Positions 40,473 through 49,982 are shown, counted from the stretch's first letter. The stretch is 64,000 nt of DNA from CAADGU01 sp964467705 (GCA_964467705.1 CAYXUZ010000004.1:34374-98373); one strand, 5' to 3'. Notes: a model not told the origin generated them from the sequence alone. Made by a program: numbers and translations.

Positions 40473-41366
40473 ATGCAAGAACCACCGTTGGTCAGTGTTA
40501 TTATTCGCACACATAATCGTGTGGCTTTGCTGGTGGAGGCGGTAGCCAGCGTTCAAAAACAAACATACCCTCATTTTGAGATAATTATTGCCGATCATGG
40601 TTCTACTGATGACACGGCCGTATACGCCACTCATCTCACCGGGCCAATCCACTACCTGTACGTGGCCGAAAAAGGATACCAGAGTATACCGTTAAATCGG
40701 GCGGTCGCCATTGCCCAGGGTGATCTCATTGCCATTCTGGACGACGATGACCTCTGGCAGCCGGAAAAGCTGGCTAAACAAGTGGGGTTGCTGGTGAATC
40801 AGCCAGAGGTGGGATTTGTTTATTGTGATGTGTGCCTGTTGGCTGCCAATGGGGAGGTTTCGCCACCGGCCATGTACGCGCACCAAAAACAAAGCGGCGA
40901 TATTTTCAATCATCTATTGGCGGGCTGCATCATCCATCCTAGCACCGTTTTGATTCGCCGCGATTTGCTGGCCGCCGTCGGGCCGTTTGATGAGACACTG
41001 CCGATTGACGAGGATTATGATATGTGGTTGCGCCTGGCTTATCGCACGGCCGTCGGTTTCATAGATGAACCACTCACCCTGATACGCCGGCATCACAGCC
41101 AACAAATATCCTCTGAAAGGTCACGGCTGGCTTTTGAATGTACCTTGACCGTCTTGGAAAAAGTAAAAAAGGAATTTCCCCTTTCATTCAGGCAAAAGCT
41201 GCGGCTGCGCCAGACCAGTGCCCGGATGCAAACCCACCTGGGTTTATTGCAATTGAGCCAGTCAGTGGCAACGGCCAGACCGTATTTCTGGCAATCGCTA
41301 CGCACGAACCCGTGGCAGCGGCGGGCATGGGTGGCGTTGGCTCAGAGTTATATTCCACGACGATGA
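40473..41366 (+). CDS. Glycosyltransferase family 2
   Basis: A 297-residue GT-A enzyme: PLVSVIIRTHNRVALLVEAV opens the fold, IIADHGSTDDTAVYA gives the nucleotide-binding Asp, LIAILDDDDLWQPEKL is the DxD metal motif, and LPIDEDYDMWLRLAYRT the acceptor-side ED motif. It adds a sugar on the cytoplasmic face. The ATG at 40473 is taken because the upstream TTG at 40437 lacks support. Its TGA overlaps the flippase ATG by four bases, a pairing usual in polysaccharide export loci. Confidence 0.88.
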   Translation: MQEPPLVSVIIRTHNRVALLVEAVASVQKQTYPHFEIIIADHGSTDDTAVYATHLTGPIHYLYVAEKGYQSIPLNRAVAIAQGDLIAILDDDDLWQPEKLAKQVGLLVNQPEVGFVYCDVCLLAANGEVSPPAMYAHQKQSGDIFNHLLAGCIIHPSTVLIRRDLLAAVGPFDETLPIDEDYDMWLRLAYRTAVGFIDEPLTLIRRHHSQQISSERSRLAFECTLTVLEKVKKEFPLSFRQKLRLRQTSARMQTHLGLLQLSQSVATARPYFWQSLRTNPWQRRAWVALAQSYIPRR

Positions 41367-42694
41367 GAGCATCTTTCTGGCAGTTGTTCCAAAGCGGCGT
41401 CGGGCGTGGGCCATCACGGTTGGTGGGTAGTTTGCGCCAACGGGTGAACCAGGACATGGGGGTGGTGCTGGGTGGACATGCGGTCCGGTTAACATTGGGC
41501 ATCATCAGCAGTGCAGTTTTGGCGCGGGCCTTGGGGCCGGAAATGCTGCGTATGTTTGCGGTGGTGGCGGCCGCACAAACAGTAGCCGGAACGGTGGCAG
41601 ATTTTGGCCTGCAACGTAGCGCCGTTCGCCATATTGTGGGTGCGGCCGCCCATGAACCGAGCCAGATGCTACGTATGGGCAGTGCGTATGCCACGCTGAA
41701 AGTGACCGGCGCATTGATTGTAACCGTGTTGATTATGCTGTGGGCGACGCCTATTTCGCACTGGTTCAAACTGCCGCCAGAAACAGGGCCGGTGATGATC
41801 TGGCTGGCCGCGTGGGGGTTGATGGTGGCGGCGGTGGGGGCCATTATGACGACGATCCTGCAATCGCTGCGTCGGTTCCACACGTTGGTGACGTTGCAAA
41901 CTATCAATATCATCCTGACGGTGGTGATGATGGTGTTTTTGTGGTGGCAAGGAGAGTTGACGGTTATTTCTGCGTTGGGGGTGGGGTTGGTCACGGCCGT
42001 GATTACGGCCGTTCTGGCATATATCCGGTTGCCTGCCAGTTGGCGCACGGCCGTACACACCCCCCTTTCCTGGCGCAGCCCGGAGAGCCGCCAGTTACGC
42101 TCGTTCAGCAAGTGGATGTGGGTTTCGGCCATGATGACCATTCTGACGATCCAGCTTGATTTGTTACTGGCCAATCGTTTCCTGACTGCTCATCTGGTGG
42201 GCATTTATGCCCTGGCGCGCAGCCTGACCATGAAAGCCGCTATCTTAAACCAGACGGTGCATGTGGTGGTGCTGCCCGATGTGTCGGCTTTACCTGATGC
42301 CTCAGCCTATCGTCACTATGCCTGGCGCACTTTCCGGCGCGGACTGCTGTTGTCTGCTGGTCTGCTTCTGTTAACGCCGTTAATTGGTTATCTGATTCCG
42401 GTCATTTATGGTGCAGCATTTGCCGGGGCCACGCCGGTTTTTTATGGCTTGATGGTGGTTGTGGTCCTGGATTTGTTGTTTAGCCCGCTTTATTTGCTGG
42501 TACTACCGATGAATACACCCCAGGTGATCGCTTTTAGCGATACTTTTCAGGTGGGTATCTTGCTGGTATTAGGGGTTTGGCTGCTGCCACTGTGGGGCAT
42601 CGCTGGAATCATCACGGCGCAGGTGGTGGCCAAGGTGCTGGGGGTGATGTTTGTGGGCAGTGTGTTACTCTTTCATTTGCGCCACAGTCGGTAG
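41363..42694 (+). CDS. Polysaccharide flippase, MOP superfamily (Wzx-like)
   Basis: A 443-residue membrane protein with about 12 hydrophobic helices. VVLGGHAVRLTLGIISSAVL opens, then FAVVAAAQTVAGTVADFGLQ, and later FLTAHLVGIYALARSLTMKA, in the order of polysaccharide biosynthesis proteins that move lipid-linked glycans across the membrane. The ATG at 41363 is 75 codons inside the larger open frame; the codons upstream overlap the GT2 gene in another frame. Its end overlaps the convergent methyltransferase by about 20 bases. Confidence 0.85.
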   Translation: MRASFWQLFQSGVGRGPSRLVGSLRQRVNQDMGVVLGGHAVRLTLGIISSAVLARALGPEMLRMFAVVAAAQTVAGTVADFGLQRSAVRHIVGAAAHEPSQMLRMGSAYATLKVTGALIVTVLIMLWATPISHWFKLPPETGPVMIWLAAWGLMVAAVGAIMTTILQSLRRFHTLVTLQTINIILTVVMMVFLWWQGELTVISALGVGLVTAVITAVLAYIRLPASWRTAVHTPLSWRSPESRQLRSFSKWMWVSAMMTILTIQLDLLLANRFLTAHLVGIYALARSLTMKAAILNQTVHVVVLPDVSALPDASAYRHYAWRTFRRGLLLSAGLLLLTPLIGYLIPVIYGAAFAGATPVFYGLMVVVVLDLLFSPLYLLVLPMNTPQVIAFSDTFQVGILLVLGVWLLPLWGIAGIITAQVVAKVLGVMFVGSVLLFHLRHSR

Positions 42695-43355
42695 AGTAGT
42701 ACGGTTTCATTAAGCAGTTTTTGCTGGGCGGCAATGTCCGCCGAGAAGCCGTGCTGATGAAATAGTTGCAGCAGATGGGACACGGCCGTGTCCGAAGAAA
42801 GCAGCAACAAAATGTGCCCGCCAGGATGGAGGTGCGCACCAGCCTGGGCCGCAAAACGTTCCAGTACATCATTGGCGCGGANNNNNNNNNNAAAGCCCTG
42901 TCCAGCATATTCTGCGGCTCGCCACGGAAATAGGGTGGGTTAAACAGGATAACGTCGAACTGCTCTCCAGGTATTGCGGCAAATAAGTCCCCTTCACGCA
43001 CATCCACACACGGCTCTACCTGATTCAGAAGCACATTGATGCGGGCACAGCGCACGGCCGTCGGGTTGATGTCCACCGCAATGACCTGGGCCGTCCATTG
43101 CGCCGCAAACACGGCGCCCACGCCGGAGCCGGTACCCATATCCAGCACCCGCGAACCGGGCGGAATGAGTTGTTCATTGAATGTTGTGACCATAAATTCG
43201 CTGGTCAGGAAAAGGGTGGGGTTAAACACATCGGGCAGAATGAGAAACGGCCGTCCCGCTACCCGCTCTAAGACTAGCCGATTAAAACGATGGCGTTGAA
43301 ACAGGTGAAAACGCAGTTTAAGCCACTGCCGCCACAAGGTTCGTTTGAGGTTCAT
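42673..43355 (-). CDS. HemK/MTS-type methyltransferase, interrupted by an assembly gap
   Basis: The first ~158 residues contain GSRVLDMGTGSGVGAVFAA (SAM loop), VIAVDINPTAVRCARINVLL and FDVILFNPPYFRG. The NPPY motif is typical of N- or amide-directed methyltransferases such as PrmC, and of RsmC-like MTS proteins. After ten N at 42882-42891 the frame changes and resumes as RANDVLERFAAQAGAHLHP to the TGA at 42673-42675. I join both parts because the second reads as the C-terminal half of the same fold. The ATG at 43353-43355 is one base from the upstream gene's stop. Confidence 0.75.
42882..42891. other. Assembly gap (10 N)
   Basis: Ten N inside the NPPY methyltransferase gene; frames differ on the two sides. 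Confidence 0.99.
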
Positions 43356-43356
43356 G

Positions 43357-44274
43357 TTATGTTTGCTGGCCGACGATGAGCAAAAAGGTGGCCGGTTCAC
43401 GGTGGCGGCGCAGGCGGGCCAGCCATGGCCGTGCTGCCCAGCGCCAGCCATACGCAGGCTGAATCATTTGCCAATGGATGCCTATAGCCGTAGCCAGTTT
43501 TGCCAGACGGTCAAATGTCAGGTAATTCTCGGTAGGCAAAGAGTCGCCACCAAAGCCGTAGGTATTATGAAATTGCTGTTGACGTTCTTGTACCATTTGT
43601 TGACCACTGCGAGCGTCCCGATAAACGGGTGAATCCAAAATGACCACACGGCCGTCAGCCGCCAACACTCTAAGTGCCTCTTGCAAACTCTCTTCATAGC
43701 TGGTGGCATAATGAAAAGCGCCATTAAAAATGAGCAGGTCGGCCTGATGGGGGGTAAAAGGGAGGTGGGCAAATTCGGCCTGTACGGCCGTAAAGACCAC
43801 ATCATAAAACGACCACGCGCCCAGGCCATCACGGGCGTTGGTGAGCAAATCAACAGCCGCTACCTGGTGCCCCATTTGCGCCAGCCGATATGCCAGCCAG
43901 CCATTGCCCGCGCCTATGTCCAGGATTTTTAACGGCCGTTGTCGAGTAGCGGCCAACGGTTCCACAACATGAGCACACAGGGATTGATAGCTCCGCACCC
44001 GAATGCGCCAGATGTCCCGATGCGGGCCGTTGGTGACAAATGGTAAGGCACGATAATAATCAGCCGATTGACCGTGCCAGCCTTCCGCCTGGCGCACCGT
44101 TTCATATTCTTGAATGAATTGTTGAAAACAGGCAGCCCTTTCCGGCAACAAGAAGCGCCAGATGCCTTGCTCGCAGGTGAAAATGAGGTCATCGAGGGGA
44201 CAACGGAAAGCAGTGGGGGTGACGGCCGTCAGTTGCCCCTGGCAGCGAGGGCAGGCAAAATGTAACTCGTTCAT
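43357..44274 (-). CDS. Class I methyltransferase with an N-terminal zinc-ribbon-like segment
   Basis: A 305-residue protein. The first 40 residues (LHFACPRCQGQLTAVT, RCPLDDLIFTCEQGIW) form a CxxC-type ribbon seen in front of some glycan-modifying methyltransferases. The SAM domain follows: LKILDIGAGNGWLAYRLAQM, then VAAVDLLTNARDGLGAWSFY and ADLLIFNGAFHYATSYEES. Substrate unknown. It is part of a run of three methyltransferase genes on the minus strand inside the glycan locus. Confidence 0.82.
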   Translation of the reverse strand: MNELHFACPRCQGQLTAVTPTAFRCPLDDLIFTCEQGIWRFLLPERAACFQQFIQEYETVRQAEGWHGQSADYYRALPFVTNGPHRDIWRIRVRSYQSLCAHVVEPLAATRQRPLKILDIGAGNGWLAYRLAQMGHQVAAVDLLTNARDGLGAWSFYDVVFTAVQAEFAHLPFTPHQADLLIFNGAFHYATSYEESLQEALRVLAADGRVVILDSPVYRDARSGQQMVQERQQQFHNTYGFGGDSLPTENYLTFDRLAKLATAIGIHWQMIQPAYGWRWAARPWLARLRRHREPATFLLIVGQQT

Positions 44275-44918
44275 CAGGAGTGGGAGAATAGCTTTTTCAG
44301 GGCGTAGTACGGCCGTTTGAGAAAGGGAAATGTCTGGCCGATGCGCTGCCGGGGATGCATGAGCGTTTGCCTGATGCGGGCGGCGTCAGCGCCTAGCAAA
44401 CAGATCAAGGAAAAATCATTGGGTATGAAACAATGGGGGCCAAAAACGGCCAGATCGGTCTGCTGCCAGTGGGAGTGGTGCTGTTCATAGGGGTTGCCAA
44501 ACCCTTCCTGGCGGAAAAACTGCCGGGGTGTGCTGACGATGACATTGCGACCAATGCGCAAACATGAATATAACACGGCCGTGCCCTGTTCCCGCGTGAA
44601 ATGTTCCAGCACATCAATCAGTAGCACCAAATCATAAGATGACTTCATCTCTGGCAACAGTTCGGCAGCGTCGCCGATGTATACATGGTCATAAATGTAA
44701 TGATGGAGAGGGGTAATATAGTCGGCGAACACCTCCATGCCTTCGATGCGCCGCTGCCAATCATGGTATTGTTTACGGCCGTCTAACAATTCCAGGTATT
44801 CCCGTGCCAACACGCCATACTTACCAAAACCAACGCCCACATCCAACATCGTTTGGGGATTCACACGCATAATGAGATCCACAATCTCGTTCAGTTGATA
44901 CCGGTGGCTGGTGGGCAT
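44274..44918 (-). CDS. Methyltransferase of the glycan locus, intact member of a duplicated pair
   Basis: A 214-residue class I fold: PQTMLDVGVGFGKYGVLARE is the SAM loop, IYDHVYIGDAAELLP the acidic contact, and LVLLIDVLEHFTREQGTAVL motif II with the VLEH sequence. A paralogous copy at 46470-47091, on the other side of the GT39-like gene, has the same start (MPTSH.YQ) and the same blocks but is broken. Substrate unknown; a sugar or lipid hydroxyl is plausible from context. Confidence 0.85.
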   Translation of the reverse strand: MPTSHRYQLNEIVDLIMRVNPQTMLDVGVGFGKYGVLAREYLELLDGRKQYHDWQRRIEGMEVFADYITPLHHYIYDHVYIGDAAELLPEMKSSYDLVLLIDVLEHFTREQGTAVLYSCLRIGRNVIVSTPRQFFRQEGFGNPYEQHHSHWQQTDLAVFGPHCFIPNDFSLICLLGADAARIRQTLMHPRQRIGQTFPFLKRPYYALKKLFSHS

Positions 44919-44964
44919 AAGCCAGACTGTAACACAAAACCGGCCAATCAGGTACTATTACCGT

Positions 44965-46461
44965 ATGCGTCGTTTGGCATATGGAATCCCGCTCACCCTC
45001 TTTTTCACCTCTCTTGCCGTGCGGTTGATGGCACTTTACTTGACACGATTTGACGGGCTTTATGGGCAAGATTCCTTTGCCTACTATCAATATGCTTTGG
45101 ACTTGCGCCAGGCGTTAGCCATAGGTGAACTACCACCCCCATTTCACTGGCCGATTGGTTTTCCTTCGTTCATTGTGCTGATGATGGGATTGGTGGGCAC
45201 GCAGCCAATGGCCGGGCAGTTGGTTAACATATTGGCCGGGGCGGCGCTGGCCCCCCTGATCTATTGGCTGGTTCTGGCCTACCAGCCGGAGGCGTGGCGT
45301 GGTGGGTTGGCGGCAGGTTTGTTAACGGCCGTAGCCGCCCAACTACTTCTTTCCAGCCTGATGGTGATGTCTGATGTGGTTGGTTTGTTTTGGGCCACCC
45401 TGTCGGCGTGGTGTTTGCTGCGGTACTGGCAGCATTGGCGCATGAAGTGGCTGGTACTGACGGCCGTTGCCCTGGCGCTGGCTATCCTGACCCGGTGGGC
45501 GTATGGGCTGCTGCTCATTCCCTGGGGTCTCAGTAGCCTGCTGGCGGCGCGTGATAGCGGTATGGGTTGGAAGCAGGTGATATGGGCGGGCGGTACGGCC
45601 GTATTCATTGGCGCTTTGCTCATTGGCGCCCAATTTTTAGGCAAAACACCCGGCGAACCGTCCCACATCGTAGATTTACAGGTCGTCCGTTGGCAGCCGC
45701 TGAATGCCCTGCGCCAGACGGTACAAAACACCGATGGCATATTTTTTTATGAGTTGCCGATGGGACTTTATTACCTGAAACCCATCGCCCACCCCGCCTA
45801 TATTTTCCCGCTGTTTGTTCCCTTTCTCCTGGCTGGTTTGTGGGCCATCCGGCAGCAGCCGCGAGCGGCCGTGTTGTTATTGGTTGGATGGGTGTTGGTT
45901 GTCTACCTGTTTATGGCCGGCATCGCCTGGCAAAACTGGCGGTTCCCGCTCTCTTATTTCCCGCCATTGCTGGTACTGGCTGGCCTGGGAATAGAGTGGT
46001 GTTGGGGCAGACTGTCTGGGCACGGCCGTAAAGCCCTGGTTGTTTACTGTGTGTTGGCGTTATTGGGCAGTCTGGCCTGGAGCGGCCGTGATGTGGGCCG
46101 GTTCACGGCCTGGACAGATGGGCACAAGGAAATTGTCCGCACCGTAGCCAGCCAGATGCCGGCGGAGGCTCATTTGCTGGCCTTTGGTCTGACGGCCACA
46201 GTCCAACATTATACCGATGTGGATACACAAGACCTGTTTGTTTTGGACGAGGATGATTTACAACAGTTGATGGCGGGGGATACGGCCGTGTACCTGCTGC
46301 TTGATCCCGACGATGTGCAAACCCGCCGCGCTGGTGGAAAGGTAGGCCAAAATTTCCATTGGCTGCAAACAAATACACAATTGATTGAAGTGAGCCGGTA
46401 TGGTTATTTTGTTTTTTACCAGGTGCTTCCTGTTACTGAAAATCAGAACGTTGACCAGTAG
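44965..46461 (+). CDS. GT39-like membrane glycosyltransferase (ArnT/PMT superfamily)
   Basis: A 498-residue protein with about ten helices and a C-terminal soluble part. The first loop, LYGQDSFAYYQYALDLRQAL, has the conserved Asp (QDS) where the superfamily keeps its catalytic residue, and LPPPFHWPIGFPSFIVLMMG follows. It would move a sugar from a polyprenyl-phosphate donor to a surface acceptor. The ATG at 44965 is preferred to a GTG at 44911 because the first helix follows MRRLAYGIPLTLFFTS directly. It lies between the two methyltransferase copies. Confidence 0.78.
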   Translation: MRRLAYGIPLTLFFTSLAVRLMALYLTRFDGLYGQDSFAYYQYALDLRQALAIGELPPPFHWPIGFPSFIVLMMGLVGTQPMAGQLVNILAGAALAPLIYWLVLAYQPEAWRGGLAAGLLTAVAAQLLLSSLMVMSDVVGLFWATLSAWCLLRYWQHWRMKWLVLTAVALALAILTRWAYGLLLIPWGLSSLLAARDSGMGWKQVIWAGGTAVFIGALLIGAQFLGKTPGEPSHIVDLQVVRWQPLNALRQTVQNTDGIFFYELPMGLYYLKPIAHPAYIFPLFVPFLLAGLWAIRQQPRAAVLLLVGWVLVVYLFMAGIAWQNWRFPLSYFPPLLVLAGLGIEWCWGRLSGHGRKALVVYCVLALLGSLAWSGRDVGRFTAWTDGHKEIVRTVASQMPAEAHLLAFGLTATVQHYTDVDTQDLFVLDEDDLQQLMAGDTAVYLLLDPDDVQTRRAGGKVGQNFHWLQTNTQLIEVSRYGYFVFYQVLPVTENQNVDQ

Positions 46462-46469
46462 AAACGGAC

Positions 46470-47091
46470 TCAGCGCGGTAACAAAGGTCCGGGGTATGAG
46501 TGCCGTTGCTTTTTTATGAATTGCCAGGGCAGTGCCAAAAAGGGGAAATTGCGTTTGAGACGTTTTTTAGGGCTGTTGAAGTGGGCATTAACCACATCCC
46601 TTTTGATCCCCCAAAAGCAGATGAGCGAGATGGGGCTGGGCACAAAACAGTAGGGAGCGAACTGATAGAAGTCTGCCCTTGTCCATTGGGACAGATGTCG
46701 CTGGTACGGGTTTTCAAATCCCTCTTGGGGGTAAACCTGCGCCGGTGTACTGATCAATGTATTTTTACTTTTTTCCCAACAAGCGTTTAAGATGATCTTG
46801 CCCGCATCGCGGGAAAAATGTTCCAACACATCCACCATCAAAATCAAGTCATATTGTGTCTCCAGATTGGGCAAAATCTCGACGGCATCTCCAATGTAGA
46901 TATGGTCATACACATAGTCGTGAATGGGTGATAGATAATCGGCATAGGCTTCTACGCCATCATTCAAGATATTCGCGGGCTAACAGGCCATATTTGCCAA
47001 ACCCCACACCCACATCCAATACTGACCGCGGTCGGATGAGGGAAATGATTTCCAGAATGTCTGATATTTGATACAAATGGCTGGTAGGCAT
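46470..47091 (-). pseudogene. Broken paralogue of the 44274-44918 methyltransferase
   Basis: From the ATG at 47089-47091 the frame reads MPTSHLYQISDILEIISLIR, then LDVGVGFGKYGLLAREYLE and TGA at 46960-46962. The rest, from GVEAYADYLSPIHDYVYDHI onward through LILMVDVLEHFSRDAGKI to PFLALPWQFIKK, continues in another frame to 46470. Compared with the intact copy about 17 residues (LLDGRKQYHDWQRRIE and neighbours) are missing at the break, so an internal deletion caused the frameshift. A start at 46967 could express only the C-terminal half, which has no SAM loop. Confidence 0.85.
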
Positions 47092-47147
47092 AATATACCT
47101 GCATGATAAAAAAGCAAAAACCTGTCTTGCTGAAGCTGCTACTATAA

Positions 47148-48260
47148 ATGATGCGAATTGCTCTAATTGTGCCCGGCTTTAGCCGTGACGCCAACCATTG
47201 GGCCATCCCCTCCCTGCAAAACCTGGCCGTTTGTCTGGCGCAAACGCATGATGTCACCGTCTTTAGCCTGCGTTACCCGGAAGCAGGCTTCTACTATTTT
47301 GACGGCCTGACGCATGTGGCGTTGGGTGGCGGACAGCGCGGTGGATTGGGCGCATTGCTGTTATGGCAAAAGGCGGTGCGGACCATTTTGCAGGTGCATC
47401 GGCAACGGCCGTTCCACCTTCTGCACGCTTTTTGGGCCGATGAACCAGGGCTGACGGCCGTGCTTGCGGGCAACTTCATCAAACGGCCAGTCATTGCCAG
47501 CATTGGCGGGGGAGAACTGGTCTATTTCCGAGATATGAACTATGGCGCCCAGGCCACCCGATGGCGACGGAACATCATCCGCCTGGTGCTGCAAAGGGCA
47601 ACGGCCGTGACCGCCGGTTCACTTTACCAGCTAGACCAATGCCGAGCGCATGGTGTTTCGTCAGAACGACTACATCTGACTCCGTTAGGCATTGATACGG
47701 ACTGTTTTCAGCCACAGCCGACACCCGATTGGGCACACCCCACAGTCATCCAGGCTGCTTCCCTGATTCCAGTAAAAGACCAACAGTTGTTATTGGACGT
47801 GATGCGCCAGGTGCAGAAGGTTGTACCCCACAGCCGTCTCTTGCTGGCTGGCGATGGCCCACTCAAGAATGATTTGCAGCAACTTGCCCGGCAATATGGG
47901 TTGGCAGAAGCTGTTTCCTGGTTGGGCAAAGCGCCTTACCCGACCATGCCCACTCTTTACCCGCAGGCACACCTCTATCTGCAAACGTCCCGGCACGAAT
48001 CACAGGGGGTGGCGGTGTTAGAGGCGTTGGCCTGCGGGCTGCCGGTGTTGGGCACGGCCGTGGGCCTGCTGCCCGAAGTAACCTGCCGCCCGCCAACCAG
48101 CGACCCAGACCTACTAGCCAGCCAGATCATAGAAATTTGGGGAGACCGGGCTGCGTATGAAAAATGGCGCAGCGCGGCGCGGGAGACGGCCGTGCGCCAT
48201 TACAGTCTACCCGTGACCACCCAAAAGTTCCAACAAATCTATGCCGAGCATATGAGATGA
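47148..48260 (+). CDS. Glycosyltransferase family 4
   Basis: A 370-residue GT-B enzyme. The N-terminal part (MMRIALIVPGFSRDANHWAI, GLTAVLAGNFIKRPVIASIG) and the C-terminal donor domain (GIDTDCFQPQP, AASLIPVKDQQLLLDVMRQV, then SRHESQGVAVLEALACGLPV, the ExxG/xxxE-type motif in a slightly divergent form) are typical. It probably completes a glycan of the locus. The start has two adjacent ATG codons; the first is used. No clear ribosome-binding site is visible, so a leaderless transcript is possible. The stop is followed by a (CAATCTC)n repeat and a response-regulator gene. Confidence 0.88.
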   Translation: MMRIALIVPGFSRDANHWAIPSLQNLAVCLAQTHDVTVFSLRYPEAGFYYFDGLTHVALGGGQRGGLGALLLWQKAVRTILQVHRQRPFHLLHAFWADEPGLTAVLAGNFIKRPVIASIGGGELVYFRDMNYGAQATRWRRNIIRLVLQRATAVTAGSLYQLDQCRAHGVSSERLHLTPLGIDTDCFQPQPTPDWAHPTVIQAASLIPVKDQQLLLDVMRQVQKVVPHSRLLLAGDGPLKNDLQQLARQYGLAEAVSWLGKAPYPTMPTLYPQAHLYLQTSRHESQGVAVLEALACGLPVLGTAVGLLPEVTCRPPTSDPDLLASQIIEIWGDRAAYEKWRSAARETAVRHYSLPVTTQKFQQIYAEHMR

Positions 48261-48270
48261 GAATTTTGTC

Positions 48271-48297
48271 AATCTCCAATCTCCAATCTCCAATCCC
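48271..48297. repeat. Heptamer repeat (CAATCTC)n
   Basis: AATCTCC repeated about four times (48271-48297), between the GT4 gene and the response-regulator gene. The same unit appears at 52.5 kb and 60.35 kb. Confidence 0.85.
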
Positions 48298-48321
48298 CCA
48301 CCTTGTGTTATAGTTCCAGTC

Positions 48322-49017
48322 ATGGAGAATAAACGCATTTTGCTGGTGGATGATGAACCGGCGATCACCAGTGCCCTGACGGTCATTTTGCAGCGGGCGG
48401 GCTATGACACGGCCGTAGCCGCCACCGGCGCCGATGCCCTCACCCAAATTGCCACCCGCCCCGACCTCATCATCCTGGACATCATGCTGCCGGATATGGA
48501 CGGCTACCAGGTCTGCCGCGCCATTCGCCAACATCCCACTTATGTGCCCATTCTCATGCTCACCGCCAGAGACACGCTGCCGGACAAGGTGCTGGGGCTA
48601 GAGTTGGGCGCCGATGCCTATCTGACAAAGCCATTTGCGCCTGGCGAACTGCTGGCGCAAGTGCGCGCCCTCTTCCGTCTGGTGGGACAAATGGAAGGGG
48701 AGACGGCGGGAACACGGCCGTTGTGTTGTGGCCCGCTCACCCTTTTCCCCGACCTGTGCCGGGTGGAATTGGAAGGCGCAGAGATAGACCTGACGCCGAA
48801 AGAATATACGCTCTTACATCTGTTGATGCAGCGACCGGGCTACGTATTTGGCCGGGAAACGCTGCTGCGCGAAGTGTGGGGGTACGAATATCTGGGAGAT
48901 TCTCGCACGGTAGATGTTCACATCCAACGCCTGCGTGCCAAAATTGAGAAAGATAGCAGTCACCCGGAATTATTGCTCACTATGAGGGGGTTTGGGTATC
49001 GGTTGGTAGGGGGATGA
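48322..49017 (+). CDS. OmpR/PhoB-family response regulator
   Basis: A 231-residue regulator. Receiver domain: acidic pair D10-D11 (LLVDDEP), phosphoacceptor D53 (LIILDIMLPDMDG), T81 and K103 (AYLTKPF), all present. Winged-helix domain: VELEGAEIDLTPKEYTLLHL through TLLREVWGYEYLGDSRTVDV to the RLRAKIE recognition helix and GYRLVGG end. It binds promoter DNA after phosphorylation. No histidine kinase is adjacent, so the partner is elsewhere or lost. Likely targets cannot be named from the sequence. Confidence 0.95.
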   Translation: MENKRILLVDDEPAITSALTVILQRAGYDTAVAATGADALTQIATRPDLIILDIMLPDMDGYQVCRAIRQHPTYVPILMLTARDTLPDKVLGLELGADAYLTKPFAPGELLAQVRALFRLVGQMEGETAGTRPLCCGPLTLFPDLCRVELEGAEIDLTPKEYTLLHLLMQRPGYVFGRETLLREVWGYEYLGDSRTVDVHIQRLRAKIEKDSSHPELLLTMRGFGYRLVGG

Positions 49018-49064
49018 AGAGTGGCAGGTGGCAAGTTGCCTGCCACTTGCAACCTGCCACAGCC

Positions 49065-49895
49065 TTATGCCAGATGGGAAAGGATAAGATTTGCTACCAG
49101 CAACGGCCGTTCCAACATCAACATATGCCCTACCTCCGCCACTTCCACAAAGGTCGCGTTCGGCTGAATTTCCTGCCAGCGTGCCCATGCCGCAGGATGC
49201 AGTGTATCTGTTTCTGCCGCTCGCACCGCCAGTGTCGGCTGCGTCACCTGCGGTAGATATTCCCACACCCGGTCGCCATGCCCCATCATCTGCGCATACA
49301 AATGCTCTTCCCATTCACGTGGAAAACGTAGCGTAAACATCCCCTCGCCGTCTAAGGCAAAGCTATTATTGACATAATCCCATAACGCTTCATCCGAGAA
49401 GCGGGCAAAAACGGGCTTTTGCCGGTAATGGGCAAACGCCGTCGGCAAATCCGGCCATTGATAGCGCCGGTTGCGCGCCGCCGCCAGCAGCGGGAATTCC
49501 CGCACCCCGCCGGGTATCTGGGCAATGGCCGCCAACATCTCTGGCATCATAAACACTGGGTCAATCAACACCAATTGGCGGAACAGGTCGGGGCGTTTGA
49601 CGGCCGCGACAGTTGTCACCACTGCCCCCAACGAATGACCCAGCCCAATGACTTGTTGTAAACCTTGCTGGTCAAAAAACGCAATCATATCGTCGGCCAG
49701 CGCCCGCCAGTCGGGTAAATCGGCAGGTTGGGCGTGGGGCCACAACGGCCGTGCCTCCATCGCCACCACCCAATAACGCTCTGTAAACGGGGCCAAAAAC
49801 TGGCGGAAACAGGCCGGTGCATACGCATTCGGGTGAGCAAAGTGCAGCACCTGGCCGCTGCCACCCAGTTCGATATAAGGGATATGGTCGATCAA
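49065..49895 (-). CDS. Alpha/beta hydrolase
   Basis: A 276-residue alpha/beta fold. The nucleophile elbow is QVIGLGHSLGAVVTTVAAVK (Ser in GHSLG), the oxyanion region is FAHPNAYAPACFRQFLAPF, and the catalytic acid and His are probably in TLAVRAAETDTLHP and VAEVGHMLMLERP. No cofactor or lid domain identifies a substrate. It is downstream of, and on the same strand as, the LytTR-ABC gene, with 87 bases between. Confidence 0.88.
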   Translation of the reverse strand: MIDHIPYIELGGSGQVLHFAHPNAYAPACFRQFLAPFTERYWVVAMEARPLWPHAQPADLPDWRALADDMIAFFDQQGLQQVIGLGHSLGAVVTTVAAVKRPDLFRQLVLIDPVFMMPEMLAAIAQIPGGVREFPLLAAARNRRYQWPDLPTAFAHYRQKPVFARFSDEALWDYVNNSFALDGEGMFTLRFPREWEEHLYAQMMGHGDRVWEYLPQVTQPTLAVRAAETDTLHPAAWARWQEIQPNATFVEVAEVGHMLMLERPLLVANLILSHLA

Positions 49896-49907
49896 GATTT
49901 CACCTTT

Positions 49908-49982
49908 GGGTAATCGGTTTTAGGATTGCCAATCGGTAAGCCTGAGATAATGAGGTATTGACCGCATCAATACCCCAATATC
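49908..49982. repeat. GTAATCG-type repeat in a gene junction
   Basis: GGGTAATCGGTTT and CCAATCGGTAAG, then GGTATTGA mirrored by TCAATACC. It fills the gap between the hydrolase and LytTR-ABC genes. Confidence 0.55.
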
